Source of the DNA: Bacteroidota bacterium
GTDB taxonomy: Bacteria > Bacteroidota > Bacteroidia > Chitinophagales > Chitinophagaceae
Assembly: GCA_018266555.1 (NCBI GenBank)
Contig: JAFEAF010000019.1
Coordinates: 62,001-126,000, forward strand
Direction: 5' to 3'
DNA length: 64,000 nucleotides
In this document: piece after piece, positions 37,859 through 46,582 of the stretch
Layout: the number at the start of each line of letters is the position of its first letter
How positions within the stretch are numbered: the first letter of the stretch is position 1
The notes under the pieces: generated by a model
Seen by the model: only the letters and a program-made list of their open reading frames with translations
The model's database searches: none
What the model was told of the DNA's origin: nothing
Position numbers and translations under genes: made by a program

Positions 37859-37959
37859 AAGCAATCGTTAATTACAGTGAGAATCATGGAAGATAGGAAC
37901 TTTAAGTAACAAGCACACGTTTTTATCCGAACAAAAATTCCGGTAAAGATTTGATAGAA

Positions 37960-39234
37960 TCAGATGGTAAATCCGTCAGGAATAATGGAGCCTTTCTTCA
38001 CCACTACAATTCCGTCTTTGACTGTGTAAAGGGGATGGTCAGTGTTTTCTAAATGACTACCTCCATTGATACGAACATCATTACCGATACGGCAATCTTT
38101 ATCAATGATTGCATTGCAGATATAGCAATTACTGCCAACACCCATTAACGGTACATGATGCTGCTGTGCTTTTGCAATATCCTCAAGTGTTTCATACGAG
38201 TCGTTTCCCATTATATAAGTATTAATCAAAGTGGAGCCCTGTTTTATACGGGATCGGTTACCAATAATACAGTTTTCAATTCGTAATGCATTGATGATAC
38301 AACCCTCTGAAACCAAAGCCCTTTCCATCGTGGTGCCATTTATTTTACTTGGCGGAAGCATACGGGGCCTTGTATAAATGGTTTTGTTATTATCGAAGAG
38401 ATTGAATTCGGGAATTTCTTTTGTTAACCCGAGATTGGCTTCAAAAAAAGAACGTATGTTACCAATATCTGTCCAGTAGCCTTCATATTGATAACTGGCT
38501 ACTTTATATTTTGAAATGGACTGAGGAATAATTTCTTTACCAAAATCTGTGGCATTAGGTTTTTCATTTAGTAAAATCTCCCAAAGCAGTTTCCGGTTAA
38601 AAATATAGATACCCATAGAGGCAAGATATATTCTTCCGGCCTGTTGCATTTCATGCCCGGTATCGCTATACCAATCTGCTAAAACATTATTTTTTGGTTT
38701 TTCTATAAAGGATGTAATAAACCCTTCCTCATTCTTTTTCATAATTCCAAAATCAGGAGCATCCCTCTCCGTTACAGGAATAGTAGCAATAGAAATATCT
38801 GCACCTGCATTGATATGATTATCCAGCATGGCATTAAAATCCATTTGATATAATTGATCACCGGAAAGTATCAATACATAATCACTGTGAAATGGGTTGA
38901 TATGCCGTAAACCCTGCCTCACCGCATCTGCCGTGCCTTGAAACCAGGTAGGGTTATCCGGAGTTTGTTCAGCAGCGAGTATATCTGCAAATGCAGAACT
39001 GAATGCACTGAAATGATACGTATTTTTAATATGCCGGTTAAGAGATGCCGAATTAAACTGGGTAAAGACAAACATGCGGCCAATACCGCAATGCAAGCAG
39101 TTGGAAATAGGAATATCTACTAAACGGTATTTTCCTGCAATTGGTACTGCCGGCTTGGATCGGCTGGCGGTGAGCGGATACAACCGGGAGCCTGCGCCAC
39201 CTCCTAAAATAACTGCAACAATACTTCTGGACAT
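37960..39234 (-). CDS. glgC: Glucose-1-phosphate adenylyltransferase
   Basis: 424 residues. The N-terminal nucleotide-binding motif is LGGGAGSRLYPLTASRSKPA (residues 10-29), followed by KYRLVDIPISNC and FVFTQFNSASLNRHI, all typical of ADP-glucose pyrophosphorylase. IFGDQLYQMDF-like SGDQLYQMDFNAML carries the catalytic Asp; a left-handed beta-helix (IINALRIENCIIGNRSRI onward) forms the C-terminus for tetramer and allosteric control. It makes ADP-glucose, the donor for GlgA. A credible promoter (TTTG, 18 bases, TAACTTTA) lies upstream, and the MFS-amylase pair follows 101 bases downstream. Confidence 0.97.
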   Translation of the reverse strand: MSRSIVAVILGGGAGSRLYPLTASRSKPAVPIAGKYRLVDIPISNCLHCGIGRMFVFTQFNSASLNRHIKNTYHFSAFSSAFADILAAEQTPDNPTWFQGTADAVRQGLRHINPFHSDYVLILSGDQLYQMDFNAMLDNHINAGADISIATIPVTERDAPDFGIMKKNEEGFITSFIEKPKNNVLADWYSDTGHEMQQAGRIYLASMGIYIFNRKLLWEILLNEKPNATDFGKEIIPQSISKYKVASYQYEGYWTDIGNIRSFFEANLGLTKEIPEFNLFDNNKTIYTRPRMLPPSKINGTTMERALVSEGCIINALRIENCIIGNRSRIKQGSTLINTYIMGNDSYETLEDIAKAQQHHVPLMGVGSNCYICNAIIDKDCRIGNDVRINGGSHLENTDHPLYTVKDGIVVVKKGSIIPDGFTI

Positions 39235-39272
39235 GGGAAATGATTTAGAAATTAATAATTATTGCTCTTCGA

Positions 39273-39302
39273 TAAAGTTAAGTTTTATAATCACAATTCA
39301 AA
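39273..39302 (-). promoter_or_regulatory. Promoter of glgC (TTTG, 18-base spacer, TAACTTTA)
   Basis: On the minus strand TTTG (complement of 39299-39302) is followed by 18 bases and TAACTTTA (complement of 39273-39280), which differs from TAnnTTTG only in the last base. It is the only candidate in the window with both elements at the expected distance. The glgC ATG lies 38 bases after the -7 box. Confidence 0.45.
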
Positions 39303-39352
39303 CAGGTAACTAAATTAATTTACACCTGATTAACCGAATGAAGAATTTGATC

Positions 39353-40777
39353 TTACTGTTTTAGTGATTGGTACAATTCGATATACTGTTTTGCAGATGT
39401 ATCCCAGGAATGATCCAGCGTCATCATGTGGCTGCGCATCCAATGATATAATTCCTGTTTGTTTTGATATAAATCTATTGCCCTTCCCACGGAATAGGTA
39501 ATATCCCAAACGCTGGGTTGGTTAAACCGAATGCCAAAACCATTAGGGTCGCCAAAATCTGTAATAGTATCCTGCAATCCACCAACACTACGTACCATAG
39601 GAACAGTACCATATCGCATTGCATACATTTGGTTTAAGCCGCAAGGTTCCACACGGCTTGGCATTAATAAAAAATCTGCGCCGGCATACATCAGGTGGCT
39701 CAAGGATTCACTGTAACCGATATAAGAATTATAATACCCGCCAAACTGTCGTTTCATATGATCCAACTGGCCTTCAATATGAGGATCTCCTGAACCTAAT
39801 ACCAAAAAATTGGCTTTGCCATGATGTTGATAAATGGACTGGCTGATGGCATCGGGCAAAAGATCAGCAGCCTTTTCTCCCACTAACCTCCCAATGAAAA
39901 CAATCAAAGGTTTTTCGATATCAAGATCAAACTGGCCGCAGAGTTCTTTTTTATTTTTTCTTTTCCCGTTATCTAATAAATAACGATCGTAATTTTTAAT
40001 TATATAACTATCTGTTTTTGGATCCCAGATTTGAGTGTCAATGCCATTTAATATACCTATGCTTTTTCCTCTTTCATATTCAAATAAATTTTCAACTCCA
40101 TTTGCTGAAGAGCGAAGTTCGTGCATATAACTATTGCTCACAGTTGTCACTTTCCAGGCACATTTTATTGCAGAAGCAAGAGGATTGATAGTATTTTTCC
40201 AATCCAGCATACCCCATTTCCAGGAATCATAAGCGGGGATATAATAATATTTATCCCAACCCATCCATCCCTGGTATTGTGCATTGTGAACAGTGAAAAC
40301 GGTAGGTATCTCTGCGAGCTGAGCATTAAATGCATAACAATATTTCACCATAAAGGGTACCAGGCCTGTGTGGTGATCGTGACAATGAATCACATCAGGT
40401 TTATGTGCCCATTTGCTCAGCCAATCGCAAAAGGCAATTTGAAACGAGATGAACCTTTCTGCATCATCATCATATCCATATATTTTTTCCCGGTCAAGCA
40501 ATCCGTTTATGTCAATCAAATAAAGATCAAATCCCAGCTTATTTGTTTTTTCTTTGATGACGCTGTAATGAAACCAATGAGGCCCGAGATTTTGCCCGCC
40601 TTCATGCACCAGTTCCCATTGATTTTCGTACAGGAATTTAGTGCGGTACATAGGCATCACCACTTTTACTACATGGCCAAGCTCTGCCTGGTATTTAGGC
40701 AATGCGCCTACCACATCCCCAAGTCCGCCGGCTTTGGCTACGGGGTAACATTCAGCAGCAACATGTACAATTTCCAT
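39353..40777 (-). CDS. glgA: Glycogen synthase (GT5)
   Basis: 474 residues. The N-terminal KAGGLGDVVG (Lys15-Gly24) binds ADP-glucose; CHDHHTGLVPF and FTVHNAQYQG are conserved GT5 segments; the C-terminal nucleotide-binding domain has RLVGEKAADLLPDA and PSRVEPCGLNQMYAMRYGT with the catalytic Glu near 377, then VRSVGGLQDTI. Enzyme of the starch/glycogen synthase type that extends alpha-1,4-glucan chains from ADP-glucose in the cytoplasm. It starts 11 bases after the stop of the FucP-like transporter and is probably co-transcribed with it. Confidence 0.97.
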   Translation of the reverse strand: MEIVHVAAECYPVAKAGGLGDVVGALPKYQAELGHVVKVVMPMYRTKFLYENQWELVHEGGQNLGPHWFHYSVIKEKTNKLGFDLYLIDINGLLDREKIYGYDDDAERFISFQIAFCDWLSKWAHKPDVIHCHDHHTGLVPFMVKYCYAFNAQLAEIPTVFTVHNAQYQGWMGWDKYYYIPAYDSWKWGMLDWKNTINPLASAIKCAWKVTTVSNSYMHELRSSANGVENLFEYERGKSIGILNGIDTQIWDPKTDSYIIKNYDRYLLDNGKRKNKKELCGQFDLDIEKPLIVFIGRLVGEKAADLLPDAISQSIYQHHGKANFLVLGSGDPHIEGQLDHMKRQFGGYYNSYIGYSESLSHLMYAGADFLLMPSRVEPCGLNQMYAMRYGTVPMVRSVGGLQDTITDFGDPNGFGIRFNQPSVWDITYSVGRAIDLYQNKQELYHWMRSHMMTLDHSWDTSAKQYIELYQSLKQ

Positions 40778-40788
40778 TTCTAAATTTT

Positions 40789-42072
40789 CTATTTTGACAA
40801 TCCGGCTTTATAACCTTTTATGGAATAAAAAAGTATATAGAGATAACACGGTATCATTAACCAGGCAAAGACAGATTGAAAATTATATGATTCTTTCAAC
40901 GTTGCGAATAGACGGGGAATAATTGCCCCCCCTGCAATACCCATGATTAAAATTGCAGCACCGATTTCGGTAAACTTTCCCAACCTGTAAATAGCTAACG
41001 GGAAAATGGCAGGCCACATCATGGCATTGGCAAATCCTAAAGCAGCTACAAAACCAACTGAGGTATATTTTGTGGTAAAAAATGCGCCGATAGTAAAAAG
41101 AACGCCTAAAATGGCTGAGATCCTTAACGCTTTTTGCTGTGAAATATATTTTGGAATTGTTATCAGGCCGGCAATATATCCCAGTAGCATGGCACCTAAA
41201 GTGAAAGAAGTAAAATATTTTGTTTCATCTGTTGGAAGGTTAAATCCTTTCCCATAGATACCAATTGCATCACCGGCCATCACTTCTGCCCCTACATACA
41301 GAAAAATGCATAATGCTCCTAACCATAAATGTGGAAATTGAAAAATACTTTTTTTGGCTTTATCTCCGATACTATCCTGAGCACTGTTAACATCAGATCC
41401 TTTTATTTCAGGTAAAGGTGACCTCAATATCCAAATTGCAAAAAATAAAAGAATACCGGCCATGATCATATATGGGACATATACTTTAGAAGCAAATTCA
41501 TTCAGGATGGTTTCTTTTATGGCCGGGTCTGTTGCAGCGTTTACTTTATCTTCAAGATCATTGATTCCTTTCAGTACAAAAACACTTAATATAATTGGGC
41601 TGATAATACCGGCAACTTTATTACAAATTCCCATAATACTTATTCTTTGAGCGGCGCTTTCTATAGGACCGATGATGCTAACATAGGGGTTTACCGCTGT
41701 TTGCAATAATGAAAGGCCGGAGCCAATAATAAAAAGACCCGTAAGCGCTAATGTATAATTCCTATGAGTAGCAAAAGTTCCAAATACGAATGCCCCGATA
41801 GCCATAATCAGCAAACCCATGGCCATTCCTTTTTTCATACCGGTTTTTCTTAATATCCAGGAAGATGGAAGAGCTAAAAAGAAATAGGCCATATAAAATG
41901 CAAAAGTTACGAGAAAGGCTTTTGAATCCGTATCCAGCCTGAATGCAAGCTTTACATAAAAAATCAATGGCCCGTTTACCCAGGTGACAAACCCGAAAAT
42001 AAAAAACAAAAGCGCCAATATAGCCATGGATGTCATATAACTCTTGCGGTTTGAAATGATAGCAGTACTCAT
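40789..42072 (-). CDS. Sugar MFS transporter (FucP/GluP type)
   Basis: The ATG at 42072 (MSTAIISNRKSYMTSMAILA) is preferred because the 27 codons upstream are polar and reach into the divergent promoter region; 427 residues, 12 helices. LLFFIFGFVTWVNGPLIFYVK and FLALPSSWILRKTGMKKGMA match the FucP/GluP family, as do GSGLSLLQTAVNPYVSIIGP and AAQRISIMG. The family imports fucose, glucose or galactose with H+. Neighbours are a divergent ROK sugar kinase and the co-directional glgA, so glucose is the likeliest substrate, by inference. Confidence 0.9.
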   Translation of the reverse strand: MSTAIISNRKSYMTSMAILALLFFIFGFVTWVNGPLIFYVKLAFRLDTDSKAFLVTFAFYMAYFFLALPSSWILRKTGMKKGMAMGLLIMAIGAFVFGTFATHRNYTLALTGLFIIGSGLSLLQTAVNPYVSIIGPIESAAQRISIMGICNKVAGIISPIILSVFVLKGINDLEDKVNAATDPAIKETILNEFASKVYVPYMIMAGILLFFAIWILRSPLPEIKGSDVNSAQDSIGDKAKKSIFQFPHLWLGALCIFLYVGAEVMAGDAIGIYGKGFNLPTDETKYFTSFTLGAMLLGYIAGLITIPKYISQQKALRISAILGVLFTIGAFFTTKYTSVGFVAALGFANAMMWPAIFPLAIYRLGKFTEIGAAILIMGIAGGAIIPRLFATLKESYNFQSVFAWLMIPCYLYILFYSIKGYKAGLSK

Positions 42073-42141
42073 TGTAGAATGTTTGCCCGAACTTAATAAA
42101 GAATCTGTAATTATTGTAAAGTATTTTGTGTTCAGATGTTG

Positions 42142-42149
42142 TAATTTCG
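42142..42149 (+). promoter_or_regulatory. Possible -7 box (TAATTTCG) of the ROK kinase gene
   Basis: TAnnTTCG variant, 19 bases before the ATG at 42169, inside the 96-base divergent region shared with the FucP-like transporter. Confidence 0.35.
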
Positions 42150-42168
42150 GCAAAACTTACATTACCAG

Positions 42169-43164
42169 ATGACTGACTTATTAAACGCATTAGCAATTGG
42201 AGTTGATATCGGTGGCACAAACACTAAATATGGAATTGTAAATCACCGGGGAGAAATTCTACATCAAAGTGAAATAAAAACTGAAACTTTTGCAACGCCT
42301 GAACTCTTTGTAGATGGCCTTCATGATGCGATTAAACCATTAATTGATAAACTTCCTTCAGATTCAATCGTAGAAGGTATAGGCATCGGTGCTCCTAATG
42401 GAAATCCTTTTCGTGGCACCATTGAATATGCACCTAACTTAAGATGGAAAGGTGTCATCAGAATGTGTGACCTGGTTACGGAACGATTTAAACTTCCTTC
42501 TATTATTAATAATGACGCTAAAGCTGCTGCAATCGGAGAAATGACTTACGGTGCCGCAAGAGGTATGAAAGATTTTATTATGATTACATTAGGTACGGGA
42601 GTAGGAAGTGGAATTGTTGTAAACGGGCATGTGGTTTATGGGCATGATGGTTTTGCTGGAGAACTGGGACACACTACTATTCGCCCCGGGGGGCGCAAAC
42701 ACTGGGGTACCGGCAGGTATGGTTCTTTAGAATGTTATGCATCTGCAACCGGAATTGCGATCACTGCTAATGAAATGCTGGATGAAAATCCAAATGCAGG
42801 TAGCCTGATGCGTCAATACAGCAGGGAAGATATCAATTCCAGGGTTGTAGCAGAATGTGCCTGGAAAGGAGATAAAATAGCCAATGATGTTTACCAGTTT
42901 ACCGGTCAAATATTAGGTGAGGCCCTGGCTAATTTTATTATGTTCTCTTCACCAGAGGCTATTATTTTATTTGGTGGTGTTATTAAAGCTGGTGACTTGA
43001 TTATGAAACCTACCAAAGAAAATATGGAAAAAAACCTGTTACCAATTTATCAAAATCAAGTCCGCCTTATTTTTTCTGAATTAAAAGAAGCGGATGCAGC
43101 CATACTTGGTGCCAGTGCTTTGGTGTGGGAGCTTGAAAAATCGAATACTACCGCTGCCGAATAA
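42169..43164 (+). CDS. ROK-family sugar kinase (probable glucokinase) lacking the zinc-binding cysteines
   Basis: 331 residues. The ATP phosphate loop is IGVDIGGTNTKYGIV (Asp13), the catalytic base lies in NNDAKAAAIGEM (Asp near 116), the second phosphate motif is ITLGTGVGSGIVVNG and the sugar-binding segment is GFAGELGHTTI. ROK kinases usually continue with CxCGxxGCxE, whose three Cys and the preceding His hold a structural zinc. Here the stretch is RKHWGTGRYGSLECYAS: the His of ELGH (near 168) remains but all three Cys are missing. It phosphorylates a hexose in the cytoplasm; glucose fits the glycogen context. Its 3' end overlaps the convergent NAGPA-like gene by 17 bases. Confidence 0.88.
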   Translation: MTDLLNALAIGVDIGGTNTKYGIVNHRGEILHQSEIKTETFATPELFVDGLHDAIKPLIDKLPSDSIVEGIGIGAPNGNPFRGTIEYAPNLRWKGVIRMCDLVTERFKLPSIINNDAKAAAIGEMTYGAARGMKDFIMITLGTGVGSGIVVNGHVVYGHDGFAGELGHTTIRPGGRKHWGTGRYGSLECYASATGIAITANEMLDENPNAGSLMRQYSREDINSRVVAECAWKGDKIANDVYQFTGQILGEALANFIMFSSPEAIILFGGVIKAGDLIMKPTKENMEKNLLPIYQNQVRLIFSELKEADAAILGASALVWELEKSNTTAAE

Positions 43165-44143
43165 TAAATACTGCTGGCACAGCCCTTTGACCTGAGATAT
43201 CAGAAGGTTTAATAGTTTGTTTTCCGTTTACCAACATACAACTACTGCCCCCGCCGTCAAGATTCATAGCCTCCCAACATCCGATGTCTTTAAGAATCTT
43301 AGCTTCCTGTTCTAAATCCGCCCCTTTCGCATGTGGATTTCTTCCTTCAATTACCAATAGAATCAATTTGCCACTTTGCGTATAACCTATTGCTGTCCGG
43401 GGATGTTTATCATAAAGCCCCATGCCTGCAAACATCATTTCTTCATTATTGGAAATACTGATCCCTCCATTTTGTACTAAAACCGGCCCTCCCCCAATGG
43501 CTGTTTCCATTTTCCATTTCCTGATCTTTTTACTTTTATTATTTTTAAAATAATTTTTAAACCCTGGATCATCCAGGTAATTTTTCTTTCTGAAAAATGG
43601 TTCTTTAATGGCAAGGGGTTCTTCAGGTGATTCAAATGCAAAAGGGAATTTCATAGATGAATCCGCAGCTGTCCATACAATATTTGCTTCTCTTTTTTTA
43701 CTGATGCCAATTGCACTTCTTAATGTAAAGTAACGTAACAATGAATCCCTCCCTTTCCCATGCACAAATTGGGTATCAAAGGAAATCATTTTCCCGTCCT
43801 TCACCAATACATTCACATTACGATTGGTTTTAAACGAAAAGAATGAACAATTACTTACAATTACCGGACGGCCGTCTTTTTCAAAATAACTTGCAGGTGT
43901 GAGCCTTCGGTTTAATGACGTATCTACAGAAAATTCTAAATTTTTATCTTTTAAATCCGCTTCGATATAGTAAGCCCTGAAATTCGCACTATCCATTTTT
44001 TCATCAGTGAAAAAAACATGTACAGATTTAGGCAAGGGTTGGTACAATGAATCAACATTTGTCCATCTTAACTGTGCATAAGCTGAAGGGCACAGAATAA
44101 TTACTAATAAATAATTAATAAATTTGGTAAATGTCTTTTTCAT
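43148..44143 (-). CDS. Exported phosphodiester glycosidase (NAGPA-like) family protein
   Basis: 331 residues with signal peptide ([23 protein letters not shown]). The NAGPA domain (PF09992) is clear in [21 protein letters not shown] and in [17 protein letters not shown], the conserved DGGGSS strand turn. The family includes the uncovering enzyme that removes GlcNAc from a phosphodiester and bacterial SpoIIGA-like or exopolysaccharide-related proteins; bacterial substrates are mostly unknown. Its ATG overlaps the lipA stop by 4 bases (ATGA), so translation is probably coupled to lipA, an odd pairing in terms of function. Confidence 0.85.
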   Translation of the reverse strand: MKKTFTKFINYLLVIILCPSAYAQLRWTNVDSLYQPLPKSVHVFFTDEKMDSANFRAYYIEADLKDKNLEFSVDTSLNRRLTPASYFEKDGRPVIVSNCSFFSFKTNRNVNVLVKDGKMISFDTQFVHGKGRDSLLRYFTLRSAIGISKKREANIVWTAADSSMKFPFAFESPEEPLAIKEPFFRKKNYLDDPGFKNYFKNNKSKKIRKWKMETAIGGGPVLVQNGGISISNNEEMMFAGMGLYDKHPRTAIGYTQSGKLILLVIEGRNPHAKGADLEQEAKILKDIGCWEAMNLDGGGSSCMLVNGKQTIKPSDISGQRAVPAVFIIRQR

Positions 44144-45087
44144 AATTGACAGGCCTCCTTCTGACTACCCCCCCGGGGCTTTCCTTTCTCCCATTCCATT
44201 CTGCCCAGTCCAGGAAACACATGCCTTTCGCTGTGATAAGAGGAACGAACCAGCGGACCGCTTTCTACGTAATCCAGGCCCAGTTGATATCCTGCTTCAC
44301 GGTATTCTGCAAATTCATCCGGATGCACAAAACCTATTACCGGCAAATGTCTTTTTGTTGGTTGAAGATATTGTCCCAGTGTTATTACATCACAACCGTT
44401 ATCACGGAGATCAGTCATAGTTTGTATCACTTCTTCCTTTTTTTCGCCGAGGCCCAGCATGATTCCGCTTTTGGTTCTCATACCGTTTTGTTTCAGTATT
44501 CGGATCACTTCCATACTGCGCCAATATTTTGCCTGGATACGAACTTGTTTGGTCAACCGCTCCACCGTTTCAATGTTATGGCTCACCACCTCTGGCGAAG
44601 CGTCAATGATCATTTGAATATGTTCTTTCTTTCCTTTGAAATCAGGAATTAATGTTTCCAAAGTTGTTTCGGGGTTCAATGCCTTAACAGCTTTTATTGT
44701 ATTATGCCAAACGGTTGAACCACCATCTGGTAATTCATCTCTATCCACCGAAGTAATCACGGCATGTTTCACTTTCATTAAGTGAATGGCTTCAGCCACC
44801 CTTTGGGGTTCATCCCAATCCACCGGTTCCGGCCGCCCTGTTGCAACAGAACAAAATCCGCAACTGCGGGTGCATATATTTCCTAAAATCATGAAAGTAG
44901 CAGTGCCGGAGCCCCAGCATTCACCCATGTTGGGACAGTTACCGCTTTCGCAAATCGTATGTAATTTGTAAGTATCAACTAAACCACGGACATGTTTATA
45001 ACTTTCGCCAATTGGAAGTTTTACCCGTAGCCAATCAGGCTTTTTTATTTTAGGCTGCTGTCTTTTATCAGAAATAACTTCATTCAT
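44140..45087 (-). CDS. lipA: Lipoyl synthase
   Basis: 315 residues. Auxiliary iron-sulfur cluster ligands Cys46, Cys51 and Cys57 ([12 protein letters not shown]) and the radical-SAM triad Cys72, Cys76, Cys79 (CTRSCGFC) are both present, and the C-terminal VRSSYHSER motif holds the Ser that caps the auxiliary cluster. It inserts two sulfurs into octanoyl side chains of lipoyl-dependent enzymes. LipB is not in the window. It follows the outer-membrane-like gene by 17 bases on the same strand and overlaps the downstream NAGPA-like gene by 4. Confidence 0.98.
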   Translation of the reverse strand: MNEVISDKRQQPKIKKPDWLRVKLPIGESYKHVRGLVDTYKLHTICESGNCPNMGECWGSGTATFMILGNICTRSCGFCSVATGRPEPVDWDEPQRVAEAIHLMKVKHAVITSVDRDELPDGGSTVWHNTIKAVKALNPETTLETLIPDFKGKKEHIQMIIDASPEVVSHNIETVERLTKQVRIQAKYWRSMEVIRILKQNGMRTKSGIMLGLGEKKEEVIQTMTDLRDNGCDVITLGQYLQPTKRHLPVIGFVHPDEFAEYREAGYQLGLDYVESGPLVRSSYHSERHVFPGLGRMEWEKGKPRGGSQKEACQL

Positions 45088-45104
45088 CCTGCAAAATTAC
45101 CTGA

Positions 45105-45914
45105 TTACCTCCGTCGTCCAAAGTCAACTGAAATATAACCCTGGAAGAAAAGTTGTTTATCTTTTTGCATAAGCATGATAGGAATTTTTTGAGCATACAT
45201 CTCCAGGCTTACTCCGGCTTCTAAGCCTGATACCACTTCATTGAAACGCCCATAATCAAATCGAAGTGCTGTTTTTACAAATGCACCGGGTCTTACTTTG
45301 ATCTCACTCCATCCTTTTCCAAAACCGCCGCCGCCAACAATGGAAGGCCCTAAAAATAATGCACTGTCGGTGGTGCTGTATTTGATTGTAATATCATTTC
45401 CTGAAATTGGGTCTCTTACTTCAAGATAATATGGACGCAACAATCCCAATGCCAACCCGCCCATATAAAGAGCAGATACCGAAACGCCATTTTTATTCCC
45501 TTTTTCTCCCAGCACATATTGCTGACCAATTCCAAGTGTTACGGGATAAAAATGATTGATTTTTCCATAAATGAAAGGATTGCCAAAGAAAAATCCTCCA
45601 TTCGGCAATTTTTCTTCTTTCTGGCTTTTTGTTTCATTTATATCCAGCCGGAATATGGTTGTCTTTCTTGGAGTTTTCATTTTACCAAATTCATAAAATC
45701 CCCCATATCCGTTGGTTCGAAGTTGGATTCCAAAAATACTTTGTCGTGAATACACCAGTTGACCTTCTTCAGCTTGCCTGATCAGGGTATTGACTTTTTC
45801 CCGCCTGGCCTCTTTTTTTGAAATACGTTTACTTTTGTTTGATTGGGTAGAATCTTGTCCGAAAACAAGGCCGGCAATCATGGTTAAAATGAAAAGAAGG
45901 GTTACTTTCCTCAC
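45105..45914 (-). CDS. Probable outer-membrane beta-barrel protein, 269 aa
   Basis: The frame begins at a GTG and immediately encodes a signal peptide (VRKVTLLFILTMIAGLVFG read with fMet), so GTG is accepted as the start. After a charged segment (SKRISKKEARREKVNTL) the rest is a series of amphipathic strands with alternating aromatic and polar residues (FGIQLRTNGYGGFYEFG, NHFYPVTLGIGQQYV, GVSVSALYMGGLALG) and a terminal strand GYISVDFGRRR, as expected for a small outer-membrane barrel. I do not recognise a named family. It lies directly upstream of lipA on the same strand. Confidence 0.7.
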   Translation of the reverse strand: MRKVTLLFILTMIAGLVFGQDSTQSNKSKRISKKEARREKVNTLIRQAEEGQLVYSRQSIFGIQLRTNGYGGFYEFGKMKTPRKTTIFRLDINETKSQKEEKLPNGGFFFGNPFIYGKINHFYPVTLGIGQQYVLGEKGNKNGVSVSALYMGGLALGLLRPYYLEVRDPISGNDITIKYSTTDSALFLGPSIVGGGGFGKGWSEIKVRPGAFVKTALRFDYGRFNEVVSGLEAGVSLEMYAQKIPIMLMQKDKQLFFQGYISVDFGRRR

Positions 45915-45965
45915 GAGATACTGTTTTGATCTATTAGTAACGTAAATTTAGGGCAAAAATTGGTA

Positions 45966-46382
45966 ATGACATCAACTGTAGTTTATAACAACGAGTTAAG
46001 AACCGTCTGTACACATTTAAAAAGCGGATCTGCATTTGAAACAGACGCACCCACAGATAATAACGGGAAAGGAGAACGTTTTTCTCCTACCGATCTTATG
46101 GCCACATCGCTGGCAACCTGTATGCTTACGGTGATGGGAATCAAATCAAGAAATACGATGGGTTTTGATCTTACCGGAATGAAAACCGAAGTATTGAAAA
46201 TTATGAAGGCTGACCCCCGTCGTGTTGGTGGCATTGAAATCACTTTTCATATCCCTGAACATCTTATAAATGCAGATGAAAAAACAAAAACTATTTTAAT
46301 CAACACAGCAATGAACTGCCCGGTATTTAAAAGTATTCACCCGGATATTGAAGTGAAAGTGAACTGGGGAGATTGGGGGTAG
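45966..46382 (+). CDS. OsmC/Ohr-family protein
   Basis: The ATG at 45966 (MTSTVVYNNELRTVCTHL) is used rather than a TTG two codons earlier; 139 residues. RFSPTDLMATSLATCMLTVM places the first conserved Cys in the family helix, and TAMNCPVFKSIHPDIEV holds the second Cys (NCPV). These two Cys form the peroxidatic pair of OsmC-like proteins, which reduce organic hydroperoxides. An EFSPxDLxxAALAxC pattern is also seen in the YhfA-like branch, so the exact physiological peroxide is open. Divergent from the outer-membrane gene; single-gene unit. Confidence 0.92.
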   Translation: MTSTVVYNNELRTVCTHLKSGSAFETDAPTDNNGKGERFSPTDLMATSLATCMLTVMGIKSRNTMGFDLTGMKTEVLKIMKADPRRVGGIEITFHIPEHLINADEKTKTILINTAMNCPVFKSIHPDIEVKVNWGDWG

Positions 46383-46582
46383 AAATTGGTTGCCGGTTAT
46401 GCAGACTGACCGGTTAGGATATTGGCCTGAAATAAATGTAACCGGAAAATCCAGTATGCAATTTCGCCTAAAAAAAACTACATGCCCTGTTTTTGATTTT
46501 CAATAGTATTACCCATTTCGTTTACAATCATATTAGTTTCTTGAATCTTTTGTGGAAACCCAGGAAATAAAGAATTTAACAA

